NCBI GenBank assembly: GCA_014607495.2 | Contig: CP053155.1 | Location: forward strand, 14,446,001 to 14,510,000 | DNA: 64,000 nucleotides | Source of the DNA: Carposina sasakii | Taxonomy: Eukaryota; Arthropoda; Insecta; Lepidoptera; Carposinidae | Direction of reading: 5' to 3' | Part shown: in pieces, positions 1 to 11,825 of the stretch | Layout of the letters: each line of letters opens with the position of its first letter | Numbering within the stretch: position 1 is the stretch's first letter | Program-made: the position numbers and the translations under genes | Notes under the pieces: model-generated | Told to the model about the DNA's origin: nothing | What the model saw: only the letters and a program-made list of their open reading frames with translations | Database searches by the model: none

Positions 1-560
1 AGTGCTCGAGTCTGGGGTTCTTGGTATAACGAGTCGAGCTGTGCAATTTGTCAGCCGAGTCTAAAATTTAAGACTCAAAAGGCTCGAGTTCTTTACATCT
101 CTAACTAGCCGCGGGCGCCGCGCGGCCCCGCCCGCGCCCTCCCCCAATCTACTTCCTCTTCTGCAAGAAGTCCGATTATAACAAGATCCCAGTCTATCAT
201 TATATTTTCAATCGAGCACTCGACCGAACTGCATCAAGTCTGGACGGAAATAGTAGAGAAGTCGCCACAGCGGCCTCAGGCTGCGCCTCGCGGCGTCGCG
301 CTGCGTCGCGCGGCACCGCGAGACGCAGCACCGCTCTTGCACGCCGCGCGTACCGGCGATGCACCGCTGCGTCACGATACGTCGCGCTACGCCGCGAGGC
401 ACCTCGAGGCGCAGTGCTGCGTGGTGCAACGTAATCTGAATTTTCACAATGTAATGTGTATCTTTTCGTGTAGTGAATAAAGTGTATTCTGAGTCGCTCT
501 ATGAAAAATGTGCGCGCAGCGTCGCGCCGCGTCGCGTCTCGGTGTGAACTGACCCTAAGA
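1..560. other. GC-rich CGCG-dense segment, probable end of an unidentified DNA transposon
   Basis: Positions about 105-145, 265-425 and 505-545 are strikingly rich in GCGTCGCG/CGCGGC words in an otherwise AT-rich window. The segment closes at 541-556 with GGTGTGAACTGACCC, whose reverse complement GGGTCAGTTCACACC looks like a transposon terminal sequence. No matching opposite terminus was found in the first 240 bases, so the other end may lie outside. The antisense frame at 208-447 is low-complexity Arg/Ala-rich and is not treated as a gene. Confidence 0.35.
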
Positions 561-668
561 TACAGGCTCAGCCTAGTTTAGTTGTTAGTGAACGTTATTA
601 TAAAACTACCCGTTTTATAATAATTATAATAGTGGTAAGTTATAGTTAAATAAAGATTTATTATTTTA

Positions 669-1054
669 CTAGTGGACGCCCGCGACTCCGTCCGCGTGGA
701 CTACAGAAAAAACAAAATGTCGAAATTATCCGGGATGAAAACATTTTCCCGGGATAAAAAGTAGCCTATATGTTAAGTGGGACCTATCACAATATAATAG
801 AATATATATTCCTGAAAACGCATCGAAATCGGTTAAGCCGTTTCTGAGATTAGCGTGCACAAACGCACAGACAAACCGACAAACAGACAAAAAATCCAAA
901 AATCATTGTTATGGTACTATTGCGTTGATAAAGGTCTCCTATAATATTTTTTCTCATGTACAGACAGCGACCCGTTACATTTTTAACCGACTTCAAAAAA
1001 AGGAGGAGGTTCTCAATTCGTCTGTATGTATAATATTTTTATTATATGTATAGA
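669..1054 (-). mobile_element. Non-autonomous Helitron, copy 1
   Basis: On the minus strand it begins TCTATACATATAATAAA after an A (1055) and ends GGGCGTCCACTAG before a T (668). These are the Helitron rules: 5' TC, 3' CTAG, insertion between A and T. A short hairpin (GGACG/CGTCC) lies just before the final ACTAG. It carries the common internal stretch about a dwindling 'Gly-rich' xCGGGATAAAAAGTAGCC type block and no coding capacity. Compared with the copy at 40378 it has an extra segment near 988-1030 (ACCGACTTCAAAAAAAGGAGG), a motif also seen near 11041, 12215, 16311 and 42232. Confidence 0.75.
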
Positions 1055-1339
1055 TTATTTTTAGTGTTTAGAATTGCTACACTATGCCTAAATTATTCGG
1101 AAAGTAATTTACCTCGCTTCCGGTAATAAGCATGGTTTATAAAAAAGTAATGAACTATAAAACCTTACAACTGATCTGAATTGCTTACAGTTTTTATCGG
1201 TTTTTTTTACCGATTCGTCTCGCTAAATATTTCACAGCCTGCAATTAGTATTGGAAAACGTAGTGGCAGAATTACGAATGCATGATGACATTTGTTCACA
1301 GTGAATATTTACTTAAATAAAATATACATATTATATTAT

Positions 1340-1681
1340 GTCGAAAACGTCAACGTCAATGGTGAATGTCTCACGCATCTCCGCTTTGCAGACGATATAG
1401 TTTTGATGGCTGAATCGCTGCATGACCCACAAAAAATGCTGTCTAGTCTCAATGCTGCCTCGAGGCGTGTGGGACTCGGGATGAACCTGAACAAGACCAA
1501 GGTAATGTTCAATCGACACATCATCCCTGAGCCGATATCCGTTGAAGGTGTAGCGTTGGGTGCCCTCCGGCTAGATGGACCGATGACGGCTGGTAGTGAC
1601 TGGATGGCAAAAACGGGAGATCGAGCCATGTGGCGTACACTGGGGGAGACCTACGTCCAGCAGTGGACTGCAATAGGCTGA
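1340..1681 (+). pseudogene. RTE-clade reverse transcriptase remnant with internal deletion
   Basis: The frame reads a piece of reverse transcriptase with the catalytic motif FADD (HLRFADDIVLMAES), then LNKTKVMFN, and jumps within a few residues to the extreme C-terminus ([20 protein letters not shown], stop at 1679-1681). In RTE-type elements these two blocks are normally separated by well over a hundred residues, so most of the thumb and C-terminal region has been lost. The piece is followed by ACAATGATGATT, the type of short repeat tail expected after the stop. The frame is open, but both ends and the deletion show it is dead. The open frame extends upstream to about 1292 without recognisable similarity. 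Confidence 0.8.
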
Positions 1682-1794
1682 CAATGATGATTATGTCAAA
1701 AGCATTATCTAGCATACGCTGTATTACAAAACAGGTACATATACCTACATACACTTAGATCCTAGAGGACAGGAGTAAATGATCAGTGACTAGT

Positions 1795-1905
1795 TGCTAG
1801 CTTATCGTCTGAGAGACTGCCCGAGTTCCCTAGTCGACTCTTACGACATGCACTAAAGGATATGCAGCTGACGTACTCCAGTGAAATCTTGCATTAGCAT
1901 AGGAC
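1795..1905 (+). repeat. Dispersed repeat S2, copy 1 (CGACTCTTACGACATGC family)
   Basis: Contains AGTCGACTCTTACGACATGCAC followed by GATATGCAGCTGACGTA in shortened form. The same block recurs at about 24707-24790 in this orientation and reversed at 37468-37560, 46632-46760, 47885-47975 and 50080-50150. It codes for nothing recognisable and is probably a retroposon tail or SINE fragment. Confidence 0.6.
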
Positions 1906-4829
1906 TGGTAGGTGCAGGTAGCGTATGTAAAAGTTATTTGAGGAATGTAGAGATAAGGACTTAACCATATCTCAAAAATTATACAAATTTTGTTTGCCTA
2001 TGCCGAGGGTCGAACCCTGAAGCGCAGCAGGACCTGCCCCAGTGTTATTGTCAGCTCCTCATCTAGAGAGTATTGTTATGTGCTCCTTACTGGGATAGCT
2101 TATGTTGGTTGTTTGGGTCGCGGTTCCGGGGCATAGACAAAAGAAGACGTCCGTCACCTTTGGCGTAAAAAAGCCAAAAGATGACTAATGCAAAGGTAAT
2201 TTCTTGCTTAAATCATTCCAATAATATTGTTATTTTTAAACATTATGTTCGTAACATGTCTCATTAATTAGTGTACTTACAACAAAATAGTTCAACACTT
2301 GTGCCAATAAAATTTCGGTGAATTTTGTATTAACAAACTACAAAGTTGGTACACAATTCTACAAGATACGTAGGTAAAGGTATGTAGGGTACATTACTGT
2401 GTTTAAAAACAGGTAAACAAGGTAAATAGTGGGTACGACTTATGAATTTCATATTTGCTTGCTAATTTGCTGGTAAAGTCATAAAGGAGTGTTTTAAGAC
2501 ATACTTAGGTAAGAAATCAAAGAATTAAGATTAGAATCGAGAACTGTGCGAATATCTTTTCGTATCGTCGGTCACGCCTGGGGAAGCACGGCTAGAAGCA
2601 AGGCCAGACACGAATGGTTACATTTTTTACAATCCTTGCATTATAACTGAGTGTAAAGATATTAAAAAAAATACTAACATTTCGTTCACTACTATGTCTG
2701 ACAGAGTCTTAAAATTACGGACTCACCTTTTGGAGTCCCTCATTTTTTTCCGTCAACACGTATCCTGTGTTATCGTAGCCGCACTTTTCTACATTTTTCT
2801 CCGCACTCATCTTTTTTACTCTATTATAAAAACTCATCATGGCTATACATTCACTACAATAAAATTGTATCTAATTTAACTTTTATCACTGAATTTAATG
2901 AAAACGTCGATATTGTAGCGTTTGCTGTAATAAACTCGAACAAAGAATTTAATGCCAGCATTTGCAATGAGATTATTAAAAAAATATTGTCTATGACAAT
3001 CTCCCGCCAAAATGCACTGACCGCAAAGTGACAGCAGCGCGGTAAAACCGCTTCACGAGTAGCCCTGAGTTGTACTGGCAGCGTCGAAAGAAGTAACCCA
3101 AATAAATACAAATAGCAAATCGATTTATACCGGAGTTTTTCCACAAAAACACCTGTGAACTGTGTTTGGGTGTATTTAACCAATTATCAATTATCCAAAT
3201 ACGCTTTGGAGATGTTCGTAACCTAGCCAATGAAATTGCTATCGAAGTAAAAGGTAGATTCAGGTTAGGTAGGTGCACTGAGTTACAGAATGTTACAGCA
3301 TCGTAACTCAATAATAAATGTTGAAGTTTCAAGATAAGCGATATCTTTATTACAAATACAATTTTCTCACGTAAATACTTTGGATATTTTCAGGATTTAG
3401 TTTGCCTAAGTATCCGATTTTGATGCAGTTTTAAAATTGACTAACTCATTATTCAATTATTTTTTTTGTGAAAAAAACCGCACCTAAAGGTGTATGAAAA
3501 AACTAATTAAGTTGCGGTTTAAAGACAATTTGCTAGGCTTGTAATAATAACAATAAGCACTAGGTTACTGAATTACTTTCTGTCGTGCCTACCTACTATT
3601 GTTAAAGGTCTTGGGTATAGATTGGGGAAATTATTTTAACTACGAGTAAATACCTATAAAAACTACCTTTGCTGTACCTACCATTAAATTAAAATAATTG
3701 GTTTAGAAAACAATAGCCTGTATTGTGAGCCATTTTGCTGATTGTTTTTAGGTAATTTGTTTATCGTATCGACGTTGATGTCTTATTGCCATATTGTTTT
3801 TATTCAATTATTGGTAAATACGAAGAACCTGTTCTTAGTGACAGCCGGGCAAATATTGATATGCTGACTTCAAACCATGATTCTGAAGCGAAAACCACTA
3901 AGAATTTTTACAGGATAATTGCGTTTTAAAAATCTACTACATTTTGTCTATGTTGCCAGATCACAACTTTTATAAATTAAATTAAAATAAAACGGAGGTT
4001 AAACAAATCTAATTTATTGGTCAAGTAGTCTAAATAAACACACACTATATGCAGTAAAAATTTCGTTGTGCTTAGACGCTCAGTATCGCGTTCCATAGGT
4101 TTTTAGACCGTCACCTTTTCCGATTTATTTAAAAATTTTCCGCACTTGCCAACTTGGTCAGAATTTCAGTAAGTAGGTATATACCTGGCTGTTACTGACA
4201 CTTTTTATACTTACATAAATATCTATACTTATTGATATTTCTAGAGAGGTTTGGCGACAGGCAGGCTGGTCATATAGACCAAAGCCAAAGAACAAAATCA
4301 AACCTAAAATTATTTACAAACGAGCTAACTTCGCCTACAGATTATAAGAATAATTTCCCTTTAATTGTTTAAATCGTTATCATTAGTTTAATAGAGTAAA
4401 ATATTCCGTTGTAATCATTCGATAACAGCTCTTTAAGATATTATTAGGAGCGTTAATTATAAAATAACATTTAGTTAGGTACATACATCATAGTATGTAG
4501 ACAAGCGCTGCGGGTAGAAGCTCAAACTTCTTTGATAAAAGATACCTGTCGTAAAGCTTCTGTGCAAACTGTAATAAAGGTGATTGTCTTTTTTGGTTAC
4601 AATGGTAATAGTAGCTAATGACTAATAGAAGAATGTTGTAAAAAGCACTTAGAACTTAAAAGCATAATTAAGTTTTTCAGAAATAATTATTTGTTAGTCT
4701 TTAATGTGAAAACTACCTACCGTAGTAAGTAGTTATGATGTCGCACATGCTTAAACAATGGGGTAGTTTCCTATGGTTGAATCTTAATAACATCTTAATC
4801 TTATCAAAATAAATAATCAAAATCATACC
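1906..4829. other. Intergenic DNA, no gene recognised
   Basis: AT-rich sequence with only short chance frames. A small hairpin (CTTTGGC, 8-base loop, GCCAAAAG) lies at about 2158-2180. No splice-consistent coding block, tRNA or clear transposon end was seen. Confidence 0.5.
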
Positions 4830-5215
4830 TATTTGATTATGTGTCCAAATGAGGTAGTAATAGGCCTTCAAAGTTAAGTAAGCAAGTCCATTTTTCAAAT
4901 GTGAAATAAATTGAAAATAACAACATCACATGTCCACCTGCATCATATACAGCAACTTTTGTTTTGTGACCATATTTATAAACGCAATATTTAATAAAGC
5001 TGTAGAACAAAAGTTCTTTTACGAGCATACAAGTTGCGTCACGTTGTGGTAGCCGTTTGTATGGAGTGTTTTTTGGCAAGTCTAAAATTGTGATTTTGAA
5101 ATCGTTATACTCCGGAAAGTTTTTACGCTAGCGAAGTTTTTCTTTCGCAAATGTTTCTTTTATTTTATGATATTTCGATATGAATACAAATAAAAAAACT
5201 GTAAACAACCCTCAA
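4830..5215 (+). repeat. Unclassified 400 bp dispersed repeat, copy A
   Basis: Matches 25889-26305 in the same orientation over its whole length, with scattered substitutions and a small indel near AGTTGCGTCACG. Shared landmarks are GTGTCCAAATGAGGTA, AACGCAATATTTAAT, TGTGGTAGCCGTTTGTATGGA and TTTCTTTCGCAAATGTTTC. No coding capacity and no obvious terminal inverted repeat, so the transposon class is unknown. Confidence 0.75.
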
Positions 5216-6844
5216 AAGATCAATTTAATTTATCTAATATTAAAGATTGATCTTGAAGCAATAAAATTGATCCCGTAACATAAAATACGTTGGTGAACCA
5301 CTTGCATAACTGAACTTGTTAAACCAATTTAAGTGCAGTACGTTGAACTGCATCCATTATGGTCGCATCGGAGTTATACACGGAGGCAAGAAATAAACTG
5401 GTGCCATTGCTAGTTAGCTTCAAGTTATCACACCGAATCTTCTTGTACATAATTATACCGTATAAGGCAGGTAAAGCTCAGTATCTACTTTTATTTCAGT
5501 ATTAACTTTTTTCTACCAGCGTAAAATACTCTAATTTCCCACGGCATGCCGTGAATCAAACTACATCATTATCTATATAGAGTCAATTTATTATTTTATA
5601 TTATTTATTTATCTTTACCGATATAAACTTATGCCGCCATGCGTTTCGCACAGAGTATACTTATACTCGTATTAAGTTTCTTAAAAACTACCAGTTTCTT
5701 TATCCAGCCTCTTTATCTAGTTTAAAGTAACGGAGCGAAGGAAGCCGGGTAAAAAACTGAGTCTCTGCCTACGTGACTACTCGTATTGTGATGCTTTGAA
5801 TCCAGTTCTCAACATTTCCGTTTCCTCGCTCTTTGTCAATATTCATACCTACACTATTCAAAACTACGCCCTACTCCCTTGATCTATTTTAATTGGTGTA
5901 CAGACTTCTCTTTTCTTTGCTCTTTTACATCTCTGACCCCGCTCTGCTACTCAACGTGACTGTAGTATCTCCTTAACATGCAGTTCCAGCTAACTTATTT
6001 TGAGAAGATAGGTATATAATATTATGTTTTGTATCCTGTCTGGGGTGTAGAAGTAAACCTGAACATGTCTTTCCACCTTCATCCGCATTCACTATTCACG
6101 GGTGAATTGATGGGAAAATGCTTTTACCTACGCCATATAAATGAGTAGCATTAGGTACCTACGATAGTTCACATCTTTACATTCGTCTTTAAACATTATT
6201 TGCCAACTCCAAAATGCTTCACACTCCATGGCACTGAGCTTGTATTACTGGAATTCATGCCGCAGTAATGCACTCTACTATAAGGGCGATGCGCTCCAGG
6301 GTTTTTTAACTGGGTTCGTGAATTTTAATGTCAATACATTGGAAGCGATCGCTAAACAGGTTGGGCAGAAGAAAGCAAATACCCATCCACTTTTTTACCA
6401 GTCCCTCGTGGACCCAGTGGATCAAACCAAACCATGCACGCTTATAAAGTTTTTGAATGTCTGTTTACAATCGTTCAACTAGAAAAATACAATGAGTAGG
6501 TATCTCATCCATTATTGCAAACAATCCTAAAGTAGAAATAAACTATGATTGTTGTAGGCGTTTTAGATATCGTGTCCGTCATGTGGGACGGATGTCGGTC
6601 ATCTTAGTACATTAGTCTGTTTGTTCGTCGTACACTTGCGGGACAGTGCGAACTATTTGTGGATATGATATAACAATGGACTAGACTTATGTGATTATTT
6701 AACGTTAGATAGAAGGAAAGATTTCATAAACATGGCCAACTCTACCAGAGATGTACTAGCACCAATCATATTGGATATGAATTTAGAACAATGAATTTGA
6801 TTGGTGGATATCAAACGCATCTATAGCAACATAGCATATATGCT
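5216..6844. other. Intergenic DNA, no gene recognised
   Basis: AT-rich sequence without a supported feature. An 84-codon open frame at 6228-6482 (plus) has no recognisable domain and no supporting splice context, and was not accepted as a gene. Confidence 0.45.
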
Positions 6845-6854
6845 ACTATAGTAT

Positions 6855-9732
6855 TTTATTTATTTATTTATTTATTTTTTCATAAAAATTACATAACATT
6901 ACAGTAAAAACCAATGCGTTATGCAATCCAAATTTCAAATTAAAAAAAAATTAAATTAAAAAATAATAATAGTAATAATTAAAAATTAAAGTAATAATTT
7001 ATAACATAAAATAATAATAAACAATCATATGATACCTAATAATTTACAGATTTGCACTACCATCCATCGCCTCACAATACCTCAAACATTCCCTGCACAC
7101 ATTCACCCATCTCCAGGCAAACACGTCGCACTCAGGCATTGCAGATAGAAAGCCGTTCAGAAGGTGCAGTGCTCGTACCAGGGGAGAGTTTCTATGTGCC
7201 ACAGTACGCGCGGCTGGAACATCAAAGAGATTTTGCTTGCGCGGTCTAAGGAGATATTTTTGTATTTTGGGGACAAATAACCTAACCAGTTGTCCCGTAA
7301 TCTCAGGGCAGTCTCCCTTTCCTCGTAGAACGCGACAAGCTGTACTCATTAAATGGTAGTTACGCCTAACTTCCAAGGTGTTAAAACCTAATGAGCCGAG
7401 CAAGAACATGGTTGGGTACAAAAATGGGTAATACCCGTATAGCCTTTTGTACATAAAGCGCAAGAATGCCTTTTGCACCTTTTCCAGGTGTAGGGAATAG
7501 GTAGTCTCATAGGGACTCCATACAGTAGATGCTGTTTCAATTTTGCTCCTTACTAGGGACGTATATAGTGTCATGATAGCTCTTGGGTTGTTAAAGTCAC
7601 GGGCATTACGGAGAATGAATCCCAGTCGTTTGTAACAGTTGGCAGCCAATGATTTGATATGTGGGCGGAAAGTAAGGTTTGTATCAAAGATAATGCCCAA
7701 ATCCTTAATAGACTCAACCCTGGCCAAACTTTCAGTCCCCAGGAGATATTGAGCTCGAATTGGCTTCTGAGATCTGCTAAATGTCATGATGCTGCATTTG
7801 TCAGTGTTGAATTCAAGCTTATTCGAGATGCTCCATTTATACACTGCGTTGATGTCTTCCTGTAGTGATAAAGAGTCTTCATCATACTTAATTCCATACA
7901 CTAACTTAAGATCATCAGCGTATAGTAGGCATTTGGCGCTGCCTGTAACCGAGCTAATGTCATTAATCATGATTCCGAAAAGTAAGGGACCAAGAATGGA
8001 GCCTTGACTAACACCGGATCGTGTCGTGTAAGGTTCTGAGATGAAGCATCCATGTCTCACATACTGCTGCCTATCACGCATGTAATCAGCGAAAAGCTTT
8101 AGCAGCCCGGGCGAAAAACCAATGATAGCGAGTTTACTTAATAGGATATCATTATCAACACGGTCGAAAGCCTTTCGAAAATCAAAGTAGACAACATCAA
8201 CTTGAATGCCCTTGTCCAGGTGTTCCGATATAAGATCGACTAGGGTGAGGAGGTTTGAATCTACAGAGCGATTTGACCTAAACCCGTGCTGGGTATCACT
8301 AAGAAATGGTTTCAGTTGAGCAGAAATTGCTTTATGGAGGATGGACTCAAAAAGTTTTGCAATTGCAGAAAGTATGGCTATTGGCCTATGGTTCTCAACA
8401 TCAGTGGTACCACTGGTTTTAGGTATGGGGATAACCCTTGTCAGCTTCCACCGAGAAGGATATATTCCAGTAGAGAGTGACATATTAAAAATGTGCCCGA
8501 TGGGGACGGAAATGCATTTATAACATGATTTTATAATATAGGCGGGCACATTATCCGGACCAACAGAGCTTCTTGGTTTGAGTTGTTTGATTCCAGATTC
8601 CACTTGATCGAGTGTGATATTATCTATGTGCACATAGTTGGCTGAGGTACTAAGATCATTTGCATTAGCCCTATCGTGGTCAAGTTCCGGAACGTTGGGC
8701 AAGAAGACGCTGGAAAAAAAATCAGAAAACGCAGTAGCTGCATTCTTTCCAACATGTTCTTCACCTTTAAAGTTGACTCTGGGCACAAAACCGCCTTTCG
8801 ACTTTAGGCTAGCAATGTGTTGCCAAAATGCACGCGGGTTACTGGTTACTTTGCTTTCAATATTTTTAATATGGTTATTATAGGCAATGGCAACCCGCCG
8901 CTTAATATCCGCTCTAAGCCTGGAAAATTCGTTATAAAATGACCGCTTTTGGGTGGATTTCCACTTACGGTGAAGCCTAGTCTTGTGCTGTAAATCCTTG
9001 ACCAAGTCAGCCGAGAACCAAACGGGGTATGTCCTGCTTGGATTTCTAGGGCGTACTCTTTTTGGCACCGTAATATCAAATAGTCCGTACAGAATATCGT
9101 AAAATGCATCCACGGCTGAGTTGACATCCGGCGCAACATATACCCTCTGCCATGAAACCTCAGAAATAAGCCGAGTCAACAGCTCACAGTCGCCTTTAGG
9201 GAAGTTCCAGTCCTGTGTGGGATCAATATTACTGGGGCCCATCATGTCTGAAGCAGTCCTACCCAGCATATTATTAAGGGTGAATACTACCTCCAATGGG
9301 GGGTGATAGAGGTCACGCTTTTGAACAAGCCCTCCACCTGCGATCTCGTTCACGGCCAGCGTGTGAATACGATCTGCCACCAATACAACATCCAACTTTC
9401 CGTCATACGCATGTACCACCTCATTCTTCTCTGACAGACCACATACAGATAGAAAATAACCATAATAATTTTGAATGTTCTGTGAAGTATACTCAGGGTT
9501 CAAATTAAGGTCCCCAACAATCACAACACTGCCTTTCAATGTGTCAATTACAGATTCTACTTTAGTAAACCAGTTCATATAAACTTCATCAGAAGCACGG
9601 GGGTGTATGTACACTACACATATGTGCCACGTAGATTGCTCCATGTGAAGCGATGCCCAGATATCTTCATTACCGGTAGTTTCCAGATCTCTACGCCTTT
9701 TTACGTCAATAATATAATAGTATGTATAGTAT
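6855..9732 (-). mobile_element. 5'-truncated non-LTR retrotransposon (jockey/CR1-like)
   Basis: A minus-strand element with one long open frame (7044-9644 and upstream) and a 3' end made of (TAAA)n at 6855-6880. The 5' end is cut inside the endonuclease domain, near 9700-9732, with ORF1 and the start of ORF2 missing, as expected of incomplete target-primed reverse transcription. ACTATAGTAT occurs on both sides (6845-6854 and 9733-9742) and is a candidate 10 bp target-site duplication. The local AT-rich sequence lowers confidence in that match. Confidence 0.85.
7044..9644 (-). CDS. Endonuclease/reverse transcriptase ORF2, N-terminally truncated
   Basis: 866 codons from the first Met. The frame stays open upstream and still resembles endonuclease there (DLETTGNEDIW, just before that Met), so the Met at 9644 is not a natural start. 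Endonuclease: GDLNLNP at residues 44-50, KLDVVLV near 83-89 and YHPPLEVVF near 113-121. Reverse transcriptase: HRPIAILSAIAKLFE near 419-433, TQHGF at 451-455, FDFRKAFDRVD at 487-497, GVSQGSILGP at 544-553 and the catalytic YADD at 575-578. A thumb and C-terminal domain follow to the stop at 7044. The product would nick DNA and copy element RNA into it. The endonuclease N-terminus (catalytic Asn and Glu motifs) is absent, so it cannot act autonomously. No internal stop or frameshift remains in 866 codons, which suggests a fairly young insertion. It belongs to the jockey/CR1 group; the exact clade was not resolved. Confidence 0.88.
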   Translation of the reverse strand: MEQSTWHICVVYIHPRASDEVYMNWFTKVESVIDTLKGSVVIVGDLNLNPEYTSQNIQNYYGYFLSVCGLSEKNEVVHAYDGKLDVVLVADRIHTLAVNEIAGGGLVQKRDLYHPPLEVVFTLNNMLGRTASDMMGPSNIDPTQDWNFPKGDCELLTRLISEVSWQRVYVAPDVNSAVDAFYDILYGLFDITVPKRVRPRNPSRTYPVWFSADLVKDLQHKTRLHRKWKSTQKRSFYNEFSRLRADIKRRVAIAYNNHIKNIESKVTSNPRAFWQHIASLKSKGGFVPRVNFKGEEHVGKNAATAFSDFFSSVFLPNVPELDHDRANANDLSTSANYVHIDNITLDQVESGIKQLKPRSSVGPDNVPAYIIKSCYKCISVPIGHIFNMSLSTGIYPSRWKLTRVIPIPKTSGTTDVENHRPIAILSAIAKLFESILHKAISAQLKPFLSDTQHGFRSNRSVDSNLLTLVDLISEHLDKGIQVDVVYFDFRKAFDRVDNDILLSKLAIIGFSPGLLKLFADYMRDRQQYVRHGCFISEPYTTRSGVSQGSILGPLLFGIMINDISSVTGSAKCLLYADDLKLVYGIKYDEDSLSLQEDINAVYKWSISNKLEFNTDKCSIMTFSRSQKPIRAQYLLGTESLARVESIKDLGIIFDTNLTFRPHIKSLAANCYKRLGFILRNARDFNNPRAIMTLYTSLVRSKIETASTVWSPYETTYSLHLEKVQKAFLRFMYKRLYGYYPFLYPTMFLLGSLGFNTLEVRRNYHLMSTACRVLRGKGDCPEITGQLVRLFVPKIQKYLLRPRKQNLFDVPAARTVAHRNSPLVRALHLLNGFLSAMPECDVFAWRWVNVCRECLRYCEAMDGSANL

Positions 9733-9742
9733 ACTATAGTAT

Positions 9743-10363
9743 ATAGTAATACCTACTATATTTATAGTCGAAAGGCAGCCTTCGAATAGTGGACATAATA
9801 TAGTAGGTACCTTGACTTGTTGGAATTGGCATTGCTGGAATTATATTTGGTGGTTCCAGGGAAGGTTTAATAGCTTAATCGATTTTAATATTTTTTTAAA
9901 TAATTTCAAGAAAAGCTGCTAGTTGCTGAGGGCTACTAGTTTTGAACTGTTAAAGCTATCTGGTAAAAACCAGCTACGGAAAATGTCCGATGATAAAGTC
10001 ATTACATTCTTCTAAAGTCATAAAGTATGGAATCTACGATCTTACCCTCTATAAGGAGTTTGTAATCCATCAGATGAGAAGCCACCACCAGTGTGTAGGC
10101 ATCATAGAAATGTATAGATACCAAATCCCTGGTAGGCATACATACAACATGCGATAATTCTATACACATATAATAGGTACCTACAGAACAAAGTCTTCAA
10201 AAGGTTATCGCTGTATTTACACCGATAACTAAAGTTGATAACCTCAGAACACATAAAAAATACATCTAACGAAGACGAATAATAAAATTAATTAAAGTAT
10301 AAAAAAATAAGTAATTATCAACCGAAATAAATGTGGGTGTGTTTGTCCTTTAAGCTATAGGTA
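9743..10363. other. Intergenic DNA, no gene recognised
   Basis: AT-rich sequence downstream of the truncated retrotransposon. No feature supported. Confidence 0.45.
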
Positions 10364-10705
10364 CAGGTGATTTTTGGTCGTCAACTTTCCCGAAAACTAC
10401 GGAATCTCCTCATTATCACGATCATTTTTCTCCATGAAAGCATACCTGGGAAGTATCTGGTTCCCAAGATATTAGAGTCCAAAGTTGAGTAAATAGACTG
10501 CGTTTTTCTGCGTAAATGCACATAGAAGCGCGTAGCAAGATTTTTTCACGAGAAATAATTAATATCTGTCTGAAAAAACTAGCATAAACACTGGACACTA
10601 TAAATTTCGCTCGATCAAGTTTTTTTTTTTTTAATTACATCGTTTCCCAGATTTTTTTTTGGCAAAAACTTACTTTATTTGATGAATAGAATACGTACCA
10701 CCCTG
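10364..10705 (-). mobile_element. TA-target MITE (CAGGGTG family), copy 1
   Basis: Begins TA-CAGGTGATTTTTGGTCG and ends CACCCTG-TA. It matches the reversed copies at 29080, 32303 and 15878 and the same-orientation copy at 11826. Internal landmarks are CCCGAAAACTACGGAATC, AGTAAATAGACTGCGTTTTTCTG and AGCATAAACACTGGACAC. No coding capacity. This copy lacks the CCTTCGTTAA block near one end. TA target duplication is shown directly by the copies in the tandem duplication. Confidence 0.85.
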
Positions 10706-11249
10706 TATGTATGTATGTAGCCGTGGGTATGTATGTTTTGTGAACTCGACCAATCCATTGACGTCATATGATGAAAACGATAATTATGTAACAAAAAACC
10801 GAGTAAATGAAATTGAAAACAGATTAATCTCGGTTACCAGCCAGACGCGATTAGGATAATAAAGCTCTATATTTAGAAAAAAACTGTCGTTGCGGCCGAT
10901 GAATTCCGATTTAAAAAAAAATCATTTCGCACTCAAACAGATTACATTTTTATTTACAAAAATGAAATAATGTAACAGGGTGTTGGACTAAAATGTGGTC
11001 CTAGCATGTAATCCTATAATGTAAATCGATTACTTATAAACTGACTTCAAAAATAAATTTAACCGACTTCAAAAAACACAAACGACAAAAACTTTAACTA
11101 AAAAGCGATAAATAACGTAACTAATTTATCTACTTAATACATATTAAATATCTAAAATTAATTTACAACTTAATACCATGTTAATACCTAATACTTTAAC
11201 AAAGTCATCTATTAACTATTTAAATATTGAAAAATGAATGAAATGATTA
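10706..11249. other. Intergenic DNA, no gene recognised
   Basis: Contains (ATGT)n at about 10704-10720 and two copies of the widespread ACCGACTTCAAAAA motif near 11040-11080. No gene seen. Confidence 0.45.
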
Positions 11250-11491
11250 AAAATAACGTTGCCAATATGTATAGGTAATTTAGAAAAGAGATGGTGAAAT
11301 TCGTCATCCAAGTAATTGACCCGGTAGCAACCCAACCCAAACGCAGCGTGGGAAGGCCACCCGCGAGGTGGACGGACGACCTCGCCAAGATCGCGGGCGT
11401 CGGTTGGATGCAGGCTGCTTCCGACCGGTCGGAATGGAGGTTGTTGGGGGCGACCTATGTCCAACAGTGGACTTCTCAGGGCTGTAAATGA
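11250..11491 (+). pseudogene. RTE-type retrotransposon 3' fragment (C-terminus), copy 1
   Basis: In frame from 11291: a basic linker, GRPPARWTDDLAKIAG, then DRSEWRLLGATYVQQWTS and stop at 11489. This is the conserved C-terminal tail of RTE-type reverse transcriptases in insects. Only about 66 residues remain. ATGATG follows the stop, a usual 3' end of this group. The left boundary of the 4.1 kb tandem duplication lies inside this fragment. The long frames on the opposite strand here are shadows. Confidence 0.85.
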
Positions 11492-11825
11492 TGAGTTTCC
11501 ATCGACCAATTGCAGTACTGTCTCTCAACTCCTAACCGTTAAGGAGTTCTGTAGCTTCATCATCAGCACAGCAGCATCAGATGTTGACACCCTGATGCAT
11601 ATACCTGAGTAAGACATGATTACGTAACAAAAGCACCATACGAGCATACAATTTTTGGTGGTTGCCCTAGATTTCTCCTGGATCCCATCATCAGATCCTG
11701 ACCTGGTGAAAATGGGACCACCTCAGAAGTGAACTCTATCCAACAAAAAAATTTTTTTTAAAATCCTTTTACTTGAGTCTATAATTGACGGAAATATCGG
11801 TGAACATATATTAAAAAAATATATA

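Noticed and set aside
208..447. Arg/Cys-rich 79-codon frame, minus strand
   Set aside because: Low-complexity translation of a CGCG-rich tract with no domain or codon signal.
6228..6482. 84-codon frame, plus strand
   Set aside because: No recognisable domain, no splice context and no repeat match. Chance frame.
11216..11528. Frames on the minus strand opposite the RTE tail (also 15360-15624)
   Set aside because: Shadows of the RTE C-terminal fragment; present twice only because of the tandem duplication.
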